Part shown: in pieces, positions 1-8,712 of the stretch
Position numbering within the stretch: position 1 is the stretch's first letter
Layout: each line of letters opens with the position of its first letter
Source of the DNA: Streptococcus viridans
GTDB taxonomy: Bacteria; Bacillota; Bacilli; Lactobacillales; Streptococcaceae
Reading direction: 5' to 3'
Assembly (NCBI RefSeq): GCF_900636365.1
Contig: NZ_LR134266.1
Location: 1,067,501-1,131,500 of the forward strand
DNA: 64,000 nt
The notes under the pieces: generated by a model
Told to the model about the DNA's origin: nothing
Databases searched by the model: none
Seen by the model: only the letters and a program-made list of their open reading frames with translations
Translations under genes and position numbers: made by a program

Positions 1-950
1 TCGTTACGCAAAGCAGCTGATCCAGGCTTACCAGGTGGGTAGACTAGCTTAGGTACACGACCATTTGGCGCCCAAGGAAGGTGTTCCAATCCTTCTGCTG
101 GTGTCTCAACGTATGGTGGAATTTGGTTTTCACTTGGCTGGTCAGTTGTTACCAATCCGTCATTACCAGGTACTTCTGGTTGAACCGGAACTTCTGGCTT
201 CGGCTCAGCTGGATTCTCAGGAGTTGGAGCGAATGGATCGAATTCACCATCTGCGCCTACAAATGGCGGATTCTCAGGAAAGACCAAGTTACCTGTATCT
301 TCAGGTGTAGCTGGTTCTGATGGTTCCACCGGTTGATCTGGTTTATCAGACGGATTTGGTTCCTCCGGTGTTGGGGTTGGAGTTGGGGTTGGAGTATCCG
401 GCGTTACAGGATTTTCTGTTTCGCTAGAATTCTTCACAAATACCCACTTACCATTTTGATAGTAATAGTAATCCCCATTCTCTAATAAATAGTAATGGTA
501 ACCATTCTCGTAAAGGTAATGAGGATCGTTGGCTAGATTATTTCTAGAGTTGTTACGATTGGTCAACGGTAGCCATTGCCCATTGCGATAGATCCGGTAA
601 CTTCCATCACTCATGCGATAGTAGTGGTTGCCATTCCAGTAAATGTAATTCTCATCATGTGTGAGATTGTTATAGCCATAGTAGTTATTCCAGTTATTAT
701 AACCGTAGTTATAGCCATAATTGTAATTATTATAGCCGTAATTGTTATAACCATAGTAATAATCATAGTTGTTATAGCCGTAGTTATAGTTGTAATTGTT
801 GTAACCATAACTTGGAGTATAGTAACTGTAGATATAACGACTGGTGTTCCAACTATAGCTCTCAGCCTGAACATTCGACGCGACAAATACTGGAACTGCT
901 ACAGCAGAGGCTAAGATAGCCCGAGTTACATATCTATATTTTTTATCCAT
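1..950 (-). CDS. secreted Tyr/Asn-rich, Pro-rich surface protein (C-terminus beyond window)
   Basis: The frame is open from ATG at 950 to the window edge, giving 316 codons without a stop. A GGAG lies 9 nt upstream of the ATG. Residues 1-29 form a signal peptide ending VQA. Residues about 35-95 are almost entirely Tyr, Asn and Gly in GYNN-type units. Residues about 95-165 hold two similar aromatic-rich stretches (NGNHYYRM and NGYHYYLL followed by NGQW/NGKW). A Thr-Pro run and a long Pro/Glu-rich region follow. The layout suggests an exported wall- or surface-associated protein, but the anchor or any enzymatic domain would lie outside the window. I do not recognise the family. Aromatic NGxW units recall carbohydrate-binding repeats, which is only a resemblance. 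Confidence 0.8.
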   Translation of the reverse strand, partial: MDKKYRYVTRAILASAVAVPVFVASNVQAESYSWNTSRYIYSYYTPSYGYNNYNYNYGYNNYDYYYGYNNYGYNNYNYGYNYGYNNWNNYYGYNNLTHDENYIYWNGNHYYRMSDGSYRIYRNGQWLPLTNRNNSRNNLANDPHYLYENGYHYYLLENGDYYYYQNGKWVFVKNSSETENPVTPDTPTPTPTPTPEEPNPSDKPDQPVEPSEPATPEDTGNLVFPENPPFVGADGEFDPFAPTPENPAEPKPEVPVQPEVPGNDGLVTTDQPSENQIPPYVETPAEGLEHLPWAPNGRVPKLVYPPGKPGSAALRN

Positions 951-1385
951 ATCAATAATCTCCATTAGGATAGTATTATAAATAAAAAGGATGAAAAAAA
1001 CCTATGCATAAGTGTAATTCAACCATTCTTCCAGTTTATATAGGTAAAGAGAGCTCCTGAATGAGACGTTCATTTTATTTTAAGGCCTATTTAAAAAATG
1101 AACACATCAGTCAGATTCCCACATATTTTTGCCTAAAAAACTGATATTGACGGCATATTTTGTATCGACACTTTTTCTTCCTTTGTGAAAATTATAGCAC
1201 AGAAAGTTTTGAATAGCAAATAATTTGAGAACCTTCTTATTTTACTCATAGAACTATACTCATTCTTTATGCAGATAATTTTTACCCTACTATTCTCTGG
1301 TTGAATGGTAGGGTTATAAAGGATAAAACAATAGGATAGTATTATACTATTGTTTTATCCTGTTTCTATTACTGCTAGATTATAC
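951..1385. other. non-coding stretch with leader of the surface protein gene and a perfect 15-bp inverted repeat
   Basis: No coding frame is convincing here. The part near 950 is the minus-strand leader of the Tyr/Asn-rich protein gene, with a TATAAT-like box around 970-975. Arms at 1320-1334 and 1347-1361 form a perfect 15-bp inverted repeat around a 12-nt loop. Neither side has a long T-tract, so a terminator role is uncertain. A GGATAGTATTATA string occurs both near 967 and inside this palindrome. Confidence 0.5.
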
Positions 1386-1565
1386 AAAAGAGGCTGGGAC
1401 AAAAGTCCTAGCCTCTCAATTGTCTTTGGATAATCGAGCAAGACGCAGTGGTTGAGTGGGCTCTACTACGCTGATTTCATCAGCTTTTACAGCCCTACTC
1501 AACTGTGCAGAGGTGGGACGACGAAATCGAATTCTAACGAATTACCGATTTCTGTCCCACTCTCA
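1386..1565 (+). repeat. three-hairpin intergenic repeat, copy A
   Basis: First of six copies of a ~180-bp element. The left end is a GAGGCTGGGAC / GTCC(T)AGCCTC hairpin. The middle is a GTTGAGT...ACTCAAC hairpin. The right end is a long hairpin (GTGGGAC paired with GTCCCAC around AATTC/GAATT arms). Outward T-runs follow the end hairpins, so it can act as an intrinsic terminator. It ends 9 nt past the stop codon of the SEC10/PgrA gene. Other copies: 37244-37417, 40130-40305, 42317-42493, 50174-50352 and 63310-63488. Confidence 0.9.
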
Positions 1566-1574
1566 CTTTAACAA

Positions 1575-3782
1575 CTATTCATCTTTTTTAAACCCAAGCC
1601 CTCGGAACCATTTGGATAATCCCTTTTTACTTTTGTGTTCGTCTTTTCCAGTAGCTTTCTCAAGGTTAGCTTCGTCTTGCAAGTGATCTTCTGATTGAGT
1701 AGAAGCCAGTAACGAAACTTGGGCCTGATCAGTAACTTCTTCCTCTCTTGCTACTGCAGATTTGTTACCTTCCTCAATTGACAGAATTTTCTCTATCCGA
1801 CTTCTGAACTCACTAGCTTCCTTTTGATAAGCCATAAAACTTGCAAAGGCTGTTTCAAATTCTACTTTTTTCTCTTCGAGTTCAGATTTTGCGGAAGCCA
1901 CTAAGGCCTGGGCATCAACTAGTAGTTCAGATGAATTGGTAAACAGTTTCAGATGACCTTTGGCTTGCGTTAATTGTTTTTGAGCGATTTGAAGTTGGGC
2001 ATGTGCTCCTTCAAGCTTAGATGCAGTCTCTTTTGCTGCATACTGTAAAGCATCTAATTTCTTTTTATCTTCTTCTAATGCTAGAGTAACATTTTTCAAG
2101 GCTTCTTCTTTCGGGCTAATACTGCCTTGTATCCGAGCCTGTGATACTGCCAGTGAGTTTTCCGCTTCCTTGACTTCTGTCGACGCAGCCTGCCATTTCT
2201 TCATCGCTGAAGCAAGGTTACGTTGAGCACGCGCCAATAGTTGCTCATGACTTGCAAGAGAATTCTTGACATCGAATAAATGCCCAGAAAGGATATTGAT
2301 ACGAGACTCTTGGTTAATCTTTTCGACCTTTAGGCTCTCCAATGTATTTTTTACAGCCTTCACATCCGCTTTTGTCGTCCTTGCATTAGCAATTTTTCTC
2401 ATCCACTTGGTCAGTTCTTCACTGGTATAAAGTGGGCTTCCTTCTTCAAAGAAAGCTGCTTGAGATACTTCTAAATCTGGATCATAGGCAACTGAAATAG
2501 CCTTGTATTGATTCCCCATCATGTGGATATAGTGGCCAACCTTAGCAAATAGCTCCGGTCCCACTTTTCTGGAAATCTGACTAGGATCTAGCTGACTTTC
2601 ATCCGTCGGTAAATCGAATTGCTTGGCTAATTGACGATAGTGGTCTTTTTCACTATACCAGAAGGCAACCGCTTCTCTAGGTCGATAGCCCCAAGCAACA
2701 TTCTCATTCTCTTGGTAACTGGACAAGCCTTTTCGATGGTTTACATAATACTCTGTTTGAAGTTGACTAGCAGGCAATTGATAAGGAGCCACCAAGAGCT
2801 CCTCTAAACCAGCCTGGCGACGGTACAGATTAATCGTATCTACGATTTCTAACGCTTTTAAGACGTTATCTAATCTAGTGACCTTTCCACCTGTCAGCTG
2901 GTTCTCTTCATCCTTACGGCGATAAAGAGACAAGGCTTCGACAGCGCCTTGGTCACCCGCCTTGACCCACTCTTGAAGTAAGGTCTCATAGCTTGCCTGT
3001 TGAAGATTGATGGGACTCAGCATTGCCGCTTCACGGACCTGTTCTAACTCCACTTCTTTTAGGGAAATTTGATGGGCTAATCGCTCAATTTTTTCCTGTA
3101 CACCAGCAATCTCACTGGAAACCTGCTTTAAGACCTGGGGCACATTGGCATGAGTTTCTGTCAAATTAACCACTAATGCTTGAGCTATTTTTAATTCGTT
3201 TTGCGCCTTCCCCTCTTTTAGCTGTGCGTTGGCTAATACTATCTCATCGTTCTGGATGGGTTGTTTGGCTTTTCTCAATTCATTACCTGCAATATCTACA
3301 AGTAATTGTTGGGCAGCGATTTTATTCTCTTGATTCTTGATGGCAGAACGGACTTGGCGATCGGCTTCTGTTGCTTGGCGTACCTTGTCTTCTTCTAAAG
3401 TAACAACTGCTTCAGCAACCGCAACTTCATTTTCAGTTTTGCCAATAGTGCTTTGATTGGAGTTTTGAATCCTTGTTTCAGTATTCTGTAAGTTAGCTTC
3501 AGCAGCTTCAAGACCAGACTTGGCTACATTGTATTCAGATTGAGCCTGATTCAAGCGCAAACGTTGGTCTTCTACTCTTTTTTCAGCTTTTAACAACTGT
3601 TCATTTAAGATATTCATATCCATAAAACTTGAATCCATTCCAGTCATATCCGTCGACTGCTGATCAGCAGCATCATTCTGAGTGATTTCCTCCGCTTGCG
3701 CCTTATGCCCAGCCAAAGCTGAAAAGAGGGTTGTCGCAGCGACACCCGTTGTAAAGACTGATTTTCCTATTCTTTTGCCCAT
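1575..3782 (-). CDS. secreted coiled-coil protein with SEC10/PgrA-type CAP-like domain
   Basis: 735 residues from ATG at 3782, which has TGGGGA 6 nt upstream. A TTG at 3797 would add five residues but has poorer ribosome-binding context. A signal peptide ends at about residue 30. Residues about 50-270 and 470-690 are Ala/Glu/Lys/Gln-rich heptad-like coiled coils. Between them (about 300-460) is a CAP/SCP-like domain of the SEC10/PgrA surface-exclusion family, with NLYRRQAGL, YVNHRKGLSSY and ENVAWGYRP stretches. The C-terminus is basic (KKGLSKWFRGLGF) with no LPXTG or hydrophobic anchor, so the protein is probably released or held non-covalently. A role in surface exclusion, adhesion or wall association is inferred from family only. 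It is monocistronic, with repeat copy A after the stop. Confidence 0.8.
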   Translation of the reverse strand: MGKRIGKSVFTTGVAATTLFSALAGHKAQAEEITQNDAADQQSTDMTGMDSSFMDMNILNEQLLKAEKRVEDQRLRLNQAQSEYNVAKSGLEAAEANLQNTETRIQNSNQSTIGKTENEVAVAEAVVTLEEDKVRQATEADRQVRSAIKNQENKIAAQQLLVDIAGNELRKAKQPIQNDEIVLANAQLKEGKAQNELKIAQALVVNLTETHANVPQVLKQVSSEIAGVQEKIERLAHQISLKEVELEQVREAAMLSPINLQQASYETLLQEWVKAGDQGAVEALSLYRRKDEENQLTGGKVTRLDNVLKALEIVDTINLYRRQAGLEELLVAPYQLPASQLQTEYYVNHRKGLSSYQENENVAWGYRPREAVAFWYSEKDHYRQLAKQFDLPTDESQLDPSQISRKVGPELFAKVGHYIHMMGNQYKAISVAYDPDLEVSQAAFFEEGSPLYTSEELTKWMRKIANARTTKADVKAVKNTLESLKVEKINQESRINILSGHLFDVKNSLASHEQLLARAQRNLASAMKKWQAASTEVKEAENSLAVSQARIQGSISPKEEALKNVTLALEEDKKKLDALQYAAKETASKLEGAHAQLQIAQKQLTQAKGHLKLFTNSSELLVDAQALVASAKSELEEKKVEFETAFASFMAYQKEASEFRSRIEKILSIEEGNKSAVAREEEVTDQAQVSLLASTQSEDHLQDEANLEKATGKDEHKSKKGLSKWFRGLGFKKDE

Positions 3783-3897
3783 TGCAATCCCCACCAAAAC
3801 TTTTTCATTTCTCTTCTCTCTTCATAAGGATACCACATTTTGTTACCAATAACTAGTAGGATGGGAAAGATTTTTTCTAATTTTAGGGCAAAAGAAA

Positions 3898-3913
3898 AAC
3901 AGCTAACGCTGTT
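3898..3913 (-). terminator. intrinsic terminator overlapping the trmD stop
   Basis: AACAGC and GCTGTT arms with a 4-nt loop are followed on the minus strand by TTTTTC. The arm includes bases of the trmD stop codon. Confidence 0.75.
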
Positions 3914-4628
3914 AGTCTTCTTGTTTAATTTGCTCCAACATCTTCTCTTCTTCTGCTGTCAACTCATAGTTTTCTAGCAGGTCAGGGCGACGCTCCAAGG
4001 TCTTTTTCAAACTCTGATAGAGGCGCCACTGACGGATATTTTCATGGTGACCACTCATGAGGACATCTGGAACCGTCATCCCTCGGTATTCATAAGGCCG
4101 TGTGTATTGAGGATACTCTAAGAGACCAGACGAAAAACTATCATCCTGGTGGCTGGACTCTTTTCCAATCACTTCTGGAATCAAGCGCACTGTCGCATCA
4201 ATCATAGTCATGGCCGCTAGCTCACCACCCGTCAGGACATAATCCCCTAGTGAAATTTCATCCGTCACCAAGGTTTTGATCCGCTCGTCATAGCCCTCAT
4301 AGTGACCACAGATAAAGATCAATTCTTCTTCTTGAGCTAACTCTTCTGCATACCTTTGGTCAAAGGTCCGACCAGCAGGATCTAGCAAGATCACGCGCGG
4401 ATTCTTTTTCTCAATGGCATCAAAGGCATCAAAGATCGGCTGCGCTCGTAGAAGCATACCTTGCCCACCACCATAGGGTTCATCATCCACATGGCGCGCC
4501 TTTTCTGCATTTTCACGAAAATTATGGTAGTTGATCTCAAGGAGTCCCTTTTCACGCGCCTTTCCGACGATGGAATGCTCAAGGGGAGAAAACATCTCTG
4601 GGAAAAGGGTTAAAATATCAATCTTCAT
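3912..4628 (-). CDS. trmD: tRNA (guanine(37)-N1)-methyltransferase TrmD
   Basis: 238 residues, the usual TrmD length. TrmD methylates N1 of G37 in tRNAs with G at position 36, using S-adenosylmethionine, and so prevents +1 frameshifting. Visible family landmarks are [13 protein letters not shown] at the start, EPYGGGQGM near residue 51, the trefoil-knot SAM site with LLDPAGRTF and [12 protein letters not shown], and the [14 protein letters not shown] segment. The start overlaps the end of rimM by 11 bp, so the two are translationally coupled. Ribosome-maturation and tRNA-modification genes commonly pair this way in Firmicutes. Confidence 0.97.
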   Translation of the reverse strand: MKIDILTLFPEMFSPLEHSIVGKAREKGLLEINYHNFRENAEKARHVDDEPYGGGQGMLLRAQPIFDAFDAIEKKNPRVILLDPAGRTFDQRYAEELAQEEELIFICGHYEGYDERIKTLVTDEISLGDYVLTGGELAAMTMIDATVRLIPEVIGKESSHQDDSFSSGLLEYPQYTRPYEYRGMTVPDVLMSGHHENIRQWRLYQSLKKTLERRPDLLENYELTAEEEKMLEQIKQED

Positions 4629-5136
4629 CGTCTAACCCTTCTAAGATGTCCACATCGACCCGATTACCCAGGATATCGATATTGAGCACCACTGGTGGGA
4701 TATAAGGCAAGAGAAGGTCTCGTTTGCCTTTGCGTTTGACTACCCAGACATCATTGGCACCTGGTTGCAGGATTTCCTTGATCTGACCGATTAGTTGGTC
4801 ATTTTCATAAACATCAAGGCCGATGATCTCATGGTAATAAAACTCGCCATCCTCCAAATCCGTCAAGTCTTCTTCCGCAACCTTGAGGCTAAAGCCCTTG
4901 AATTTTTCGATGGCATTGATATGGTACATATCCTTAAACTTGATGATATCAAAGTTCTTGTGCTTGCGGTGACTAGCAATGGTCACTGTTTGGACGAACT
5001 GATCCTTCTCATCAAAGAGGGCCAATTCAGCTCCTTTTTTAAAGCGCTCTTCCGCAAAGTCTGTTACAGACAAGACCCGCATCTCTCCTTGTAAGCCTTG
5101 GGTATTGACAATCTTCCCAACATTAAAGTAATTCAT
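4618..5136 (-). CDS. rimM: 16S rRNA processing protein RimM
   Basis: 172 residues, normal for RimM, a 30S assembly factor that binds S19 and helps mature the 16S 3' domain. The N-terminal β-barrel starts [21 protein letters not shown]. The C-terminal PRC-barrel part contains [14 protein letters not shown] and the [11 protein letters not shown] and [10 protein letters not shown] signatures. GGAG sits 7 nt before the ATG. It has its own promoter (5165-5193) and is separated from khpA by a terminator, so rimM-trmD appears to be a transcription unit distinct from rpsP-khpA. Confidence 0.97.
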   Translation of the reverse strand: MNYFNVGKIVNTQGLQGEMRVLSVTDFAEERFKKGAELALFDEKDQFVQTVTIASHRKHKNFDIIKFKDMYHINAIEKFKGFSLKVAEEDLTDLEDGEFYYHEIIGLDVYENDQLIGQIKEILQPGANDVWVVKRKGKRDLLLPYIPPVVLNIDILGNRVDVDILEGLDDED

Positions 5137-5164
5137 GATTTCTCCAGTGTAGTTTATTCACTCT

Positions 5165-5193
5165 ATTTTATCACGTTCAGCAACAATTCTCAA
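5165..5193 (-). promoter_or_regulatory. σA promoter of rimM-trmD
   Basis: On the minus strand, TTGAGA (5188-5193), a 17-nt spacer and TAAAAT (5165-5170), with an extended TGA just before the -10. Confidence 0.75.
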
Positions 5194-5223
5194 CGTTGCT
5201 CCCTGAGTGCTCCAACAAAAAAA

Positions 5224-5238
5224 CGGGACAATGTCCCG
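5224..5238. terminator. terminator after khpA
   Basis: Perfect palindrome CGGGACAATGTCCCG flanked by an A-run on the left and a T-run on the right. It is usable in both directions but is positioned to end rpsP-khpA. Confidence 0.85.
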
Positions 5239-5243
5239 CCTTT

Positions 5244-5483
5244 TTATTTTTCGTCAATAACGATTCTTACTTTTTTATCTTCAGTTGGTACAGAGTAGAC
5301 AATCGTTCTTATCGCAGAAATGGTGCGACCTTTCCGACCGATCACTCGACCAACATCGCTAGGATCAAGGTCAAGGTGGTACTCCAAGAATTCAGGAGTA
5401 TCTTCGATCTTGATGGTTAAGGCATCCGGTTGTGAAATCAAGGGTTTCACAATTGCAATAATAAGATTTTCAATCGTATCCAT
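5244..5483 (-). CDS. khpA: KH-domain RNA-binding protein KhpA
   Basis: 79 residues comprising a single KH domain with the [11 protein letters not shown] loop (GxxG motif) near residue 49. The family was earlier called YlqC. In streptococci KhpA pairs with KhpB/Jag and influences cell elongation and division through RNA binding. It lies 19 nt after rpsP, the conserved order in Firmicutes, and its stop codon abuts the terminator palindrome. Confidence 0.94.
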   Translation of the reverse strand: MDTIENLIIAIVKPLISQPDALTIKIEDTPEFLEYHLDLDPSDVGRVIGRKGRTISAIRTIVYSVPTEDKKVRIVIDEK

Positions 5484-5502
5484 ACATCAACCTACTTTAT
5501 GA

Positions 5503-5775
5503 TTATTTTGAGAATTTAGAATCGTGGAATTTCTTCAAGACACCTTCTTTTGAAAGGATGTTGCGAACTGTATCTGAAGGTTGAGCTCCATCAGCCAACC
5601 ATGCAAGAACGCGGTCTTCTTTCAAAGTTACTTGGTTTTCTTCAACAAGTGGATTGTAAGTTCCAACTGTTTCGATGAAACGTCCATCACGTGGTGAACG
5701 TGAATCTGCTACGTTGATACGGTAGTAAGGTTTTTTCTTAGAACCCATACGAGTCAAACGAATTTTAACTGCCAT
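5503..5775 (-). CDS. rpsP: 30S ribosomal protein S16
   Basis: 90 residues, full length for bacterial bS16, which binds 16S rRNA early in 30S assembly. It starts [20 protein letters not shown], with [10 protein letters not shown] following, the family hallmark. It is first in a two-gene unit with khpA and is preceded by a near-consensus promoter. Confidence 0.98.
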   Translation of the reverse strand: MAVKIRLTRMGSKKKPYYRINVADSRSPRDGRFIETVGTYNPLVEENQVTLKEDRVLAWLADGAQPSDTVRNILSKEGVLKKFHDSKFSK

Positions 5776-5841
5776 TTTTATAAGTCTCTTTTCTATATTT
5801 TAATTTTCGGTGAAATAGACAAGCTATTTAGCACATGATCT

Positions 5842-5869
5842 ATTATAACACATTTTATAGACCTGTCAA
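5842..5869 (-). promoter_or_regulatory. strong promoter of rpsP-khpA
   Basis: Consensus TTGACA (5864-5869) and TATAAT (5842-5847), spaced 16 nt, on the minus strand. The GTCAAG...CTTGAC inverted repeat just upstream overlaps the -35 and may also help end the preceding gene. Confidence 0.85.
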
Positions 5870-5898
5870 GAAAAAAACTTGACACTATTAAAAAAATT

Positions 5899-6648
5899 TT
5901 AATCGATCTCAAAGTAATAAGATCCTTCATTTTTGGAATCCGATTCAATCACATAGTTGCCAGGGGGAAGACCGGATACATCCAAGTGCTTCCCTTCAAA
6001 TTCTTTGGCGAGGGAAGTCACTGTGATGGTAAAGGAAAATCCCTTAATTTGGCGGTAGGTAGCATAATTTAAAGTCAGAATTCCTCGAAGATCCGTTTCT
6101 CCAGCTTTCTCGGCAGCTAGCAAGTCTCTTGCTAACTGATCTTCAAAATCGGGATTTTGAATTGGTAACTGGAGACGAATCTCACTTACCTCGAGGCCCT
6201 GTTGATGGAATCGATCTTTTATCTCTTGCTTTAATTGTTTAAATCCTTTAGATTCCGTAAAGGCTCTTTCGAAGAACGGAGCTACTAACCAACTGTTGTA
6301 ATGTTGAGCTAGTTCTCCTGCCGTGTCATAGTTTTTCCCAGTTTCTTCTTTTGATAGATGAGTTGCATCGGGAAAGTCAAACTGAACCGTCTTTCCCTCA
6401 ACTCTTTCTTGATAGGTATAAGCATATTTGGTCGACATCCCATGGAGTTTAGCTGCTTTAAAATGTAGGTCTCCTTTAAATCCCGCTTCCTGATAAAAGC
6501 CAAAAATTTGCTCTTGGATTTCTTTTTCTTCTTGATTAGTAAAATAAAAGAGAATACAAATCAAGAGAGCGACCACTGTGAAGAATGCACGAACCAGGTA
6601 GCCGACCCATTTCTTCATGTTGAATGGTATTTGTTTAAATATATTCAT
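5899..6648 (-). CDS. membrane-anchored protein of unknown function
   Basis: 249 residues. One hydrophobic helix near residues 16-38 (VRAFFTVVALLICILFYF) is followed by a hydrophilic, probably extracellular domain of about 210 residues ending GNYVIESDSKNEGSYYFEID. There is no lipobox. An in-frame ATG at residue 11 (MKKWVGYL) would still keep the helix, but neither start has a good ribosome-binding site. A terminator separates it from the upstream membrane-protein gene. I do not recognise the family. Confidence 0.65.
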   Translation of the reverse strand: MNIFKQIPFNMKKWVGYLVRAFFTVVALLICILFYFTNQEEKEIQEQIFGFYQEAGFKGDLHFKAAKLHGMSTKYAYTYQERVEGKTVQFDFPDATHLSKEETGKNYDTAGELAQHYNSWLVAPFFERAFTESKGFKQLKQEIKDRFHQQGLEVSEIRLQLPIQNPDFEDQLARDLLAAEKAGETDLRGILTLNYATYRQIKGFSFTITVTSLAKEFEGKHLDVSGLPPGNYVIESDSKNEGSYYFEID

Positions 6649-6666
6649 TTATCCATAATAACAAAA

Positions 6667-6686
6667 AACTAGCCCGAGAGCTAGTT
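6667..6686. terminator. terminator between two unknown membrane-protein genes
   Basis: AACTAGC and GCTAGTT arms (7 bp) with a 6-nt loop, then TTTTTTG on the minus strand. Confidence 0.8.
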
Positions 6687-6737
6687 TGTAATGGAATGAA
6701 ATTTGAACAAAGCTTGTTCATTTACTTAAAGAAACGC

Positions 6738-7361
6738 TTATATTTGATGTTCCTCCACATCACCGCTGCACTCTATCCATGGATATTCCCTGATCAGATA
6801 GGACCAAAAGTGATACCACTCCTCTTTCTGATAGCTAATAGCGAGATAGTATTCCTTGTAGTCAAAATCCCTTAACACAAGAAAATACTTAGGAGGAAGA
6901 AGTGATTTGTTTCTACCAGAGTATCTACTATAACTATACTTTTGAAATTTCTGAAGTTGGATTTTCCAAATGTCCTCATCTATTCTCAGATAGTCGAAAC
7001 AAGACCGATAGGTTATCAAATAGCCCTTATATACTAGTAATTTCAACCTCGGTTCTCTGAATTCCGCTTCCTTCTCTATTTCCCGCAAAGAGATTGATTC
7101 GATCCATTCCTGTGAAAACTCTCTGCCTCTTCTGCTTGTTTTACAAATCAGACGAACAAATTCGAATACTTGCCGAATGAGAATGAAAGAAACCGTGCAG
7201 CCAAGCATGATCCACGCTCGAAACCCTTTTCTTTCCTGGATAGTAGCTTGGTCCCAATCCATCCCATTCAACGAGCATAACAGATAGAAAGCTGCACCAG
7301 CTAATAGGAGGATATAAGCTAGTCGAATAAGAAATTGAAAAAATAAACTCTTTCTAATCAT
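6738..7361 (-). CDS. two-helix membrane protein of unknown function
   Basis: 207 residues. Two transmembrane segments lie near residues 10-30 and 48-68. A cytoplasmic-looking domain rich in Tyr, Arg and Trp follows, with KLLVYKGYLITYRS and SYSRYSGRNKSLLPPKYF. The topology (two helices then a soluble β-rich tail) recalls YcxB-like proteins but I cannot confirm that. It is a single gene ended by the hairpin at 6667-6686. Confidence 0.6.
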   Translation of the reverse strand: MIRKSLFFQFLIRLAYILLLAGAAFYLLCSLNGMDWDQATIQERKGFRAWIMLGCTVSFILIRQVFEFVRLICKTSRRGREFSQEWIESISLREIEKEAEFREPRLKLLVYKGYLITYRSCFDYLRIDEDIWKIQLQKFQKYSYSRYSGRNKSLLPPKYFLVLRDFDYKEYYLAISYQKEEWYHFWSYLIREYPWIECSGDVEEHQI

Positions 7362-7441
7362 TTATCCCCGTTTACACTCTCCTTCTTTTCAGGTCAATTC
7401 CTTTTTAGCTCTAACTGAAAGCAACTGGTATCCGTACTAGG

Positions 7442-8134
7442 CTAATCTTTTCGCAAGAGCGCCAATAAGGCCTCATAAGAATCCACTTCATAAGTCGGCA
7501 CTGCTGGACTGGTATTTTCTTTGTGATCCGGATTGTACCAGACGGTATCAATCCCCGCAGCATTGCCTCCAGCGATGTCCGCCGTCAAAGAATCCCCAAT
7601 CATGAGAGCTTGTTCCTTAGCAAATCCTGGGATCAGGTTCCCAATCTTTTCGTAAAAGGCCACTTCCGGTTTTTGAGTTCCTAATTGTTCAGAGATGAAA
7701 ATTTCTTTGAAATAAGGGGTAATGGCTGATTGCTTCAAACGCCCTTGTTGAATGGCAGTAGCGCCGTTGGTAGCACCATAGAGCCGGTAACCTCTTTTTA
7801 CTAGCTTAGCTAACAAGTCTTCTGCTCCTGAGAAAGTCTGTCCCTGTTGACTAATGTAGTCCTGGTAACGAAGAGCCATCTCTTCACCATCTACCTCTCT
7901 ACCAAAATGGGCAAAGGCAATGGCAAACCGGCTATTAATCAAGTCTTTCTTGCTAATCTTCTTTTGCTCCAAATCTTTCCAGAGGCCTTGGTTCATGGGT
8001 TTGTAGTAATCTTTAAAGGCTTGGATATCTTGAACCCCCTGATCTTGGAGGAATTGCGTTAAGGCCACTTCCTCCGCTGTATCAAAGTCCAACAAGGTGT
8101 GGTCTAGGTCAAAAAGTAAAAATGTATATGTCAT
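7442..8134 (-). CDS. yjjG: YjjG-family pyrimidine nucleotidase (HAD superfamily)
   Basis: 230 residues from ATG at 8134. The longer frame to 8182 runs through the end of the upstream gene and is less likely. HAD motif I is FDLDHTLLDF at residues 8-17, motif II is around GATNG, and the acidic motif is MIGDSLTADI. YjjG enzymes dephosphorylate nucleoside monophosphates, preferentially non-canonical pyrimidine nucleotides, which sanitises the pool. The ATG overlaps the TAA of the Cys-cluster gene by one base (TAATG), so the two are coupled. Confidence 0.88.
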   Translation of the reverse strand: MTYTFLLFDLDHTLLDFDTAEEVALTQFLQDQGVQDIQAFKDYYKPMNQGLWKDLEQKKISKKDLINSRFAIAFAHFGREVDGEEMALRYQDYISQQGQTFSGAEDLLAKLVKRGYRLYGATNGATAIQQGRLKQSAITPYFKEIFISEQLGTQKPEVAFYEKIGNLIPGFAKEQALMIGDSLTADIAGGNAAGIDTVWYNPDHKENTSPAVPTYEVDSYEALLALLRKD

Positions 8135-8628
8135 TACAAACGATCCTTTAATTTTTCTACAAATAAATAGGCTGCTGGGCAAGTGAGAGTATTCTTGATG
8201 GTCAGATGGTTGATCTGATAGATTTTCTTGCGGTCTGTATGAGGGAATTCTCGACAGGCTTTCGGACGCACATCGTAGATGGAACAGAGATTATCACCAC
8301 CCAAGAAAGGGCAAGGCATGGATTTAAAAACCTTATCTCCGTCTTCATCGACTTGAAGAAATTCCGCCTCAAAAGCGGGAAGCTTCATCTTGAAATACTT
8401 GGCGATGCGCGTGATATCTGCTTCCTTAAAATCGGGTCCCAGGGTCTTACAGCAGTTGGCGCAGGCGGTACAATCAATTTCTTGAAAGACTTCATCGTGA
8501 ATCTCTTGGGCTATTTTATCTAGATTTTTAGGAGGCTTCTTTTTCAGATTCGCCAATACCTTGCGGTGCTCCTTTTGTTTTTGGAGCGCTAACTGATGGT
8601 ATTTTTCTAAGTCAATTTCTTGAGTCAT
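8134..8628 (-). CDS. YkgJ-family cysteine-cluster protein
   Basis: 164 residues. Metal-binding cysteines occur as CTACANCC near residue 54 and then CPFLGGDNLCSIYDVRPKAC near residue 105, the pattern of the YkgJ/CxxCxxCC family thought to bind zinc or an Fe-S cluster. No enzymatic role is established. It is co-transcribed with the downstream yjjG through a one-base stop/start overlap. Confidence 0.85.
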   Translation of the reverse strand: MTQEIDLEKYHQLALQKQKEHRKVLANLKKKPPKNLDKIAQEIHDEVFQEIDCTACANCCKTLGPDFKEADITRIAKYFKMKLPAFEAEFLQVDEDGDKVFKSMPCPFLGGDNLCSIYDVRPKACREFPHTDRKKIYQINHLTIKNTLTCPAAYLFVEKLKDRL

Positions 8629-8683
8629 CCTCTATTTCCTCTTCTAAACAATAGAAAGATTATACCACAAAGACTGTAAAAAA

Positions 8684-8705
8684 AGATAGATCCTGCGATC
8701 TATCT
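8684..8705. terminator. terminator after lipoprotein gene
   Basis: AGATAGATC and GATCTATCT perfect 9-bp arms with a 4-nt loop and a following T-run on the minus strand. Confidence 0.85.
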
Positions 8706-8712
8706 CACTTCA

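Noticed and set aside
576-914. Hydrophobic Ile/Val-rich ORF on the plus strand
   Set aside because: It is the antisense of the Tyr/Asn-rich repeat tract of the surface protein, with no ribosome-binding site. The low-complexity DNA creates the hydrophobic frame.
1386-1565. Repeat as an insertion sequence
   Set aside because: The element is ~180 bp and codes for no transposase, and I could not see flanking target duplications, so only the term repeat is used.
1456-1686. Short ORFs inside the repeat copies (also near 37306, 40253, 42387 and 63355)
   Set aside because: They start inside the three-hairpin repeat and run into flanking sequence. Their lengths and ends differ between copies, and there is no ribosome-binding site.
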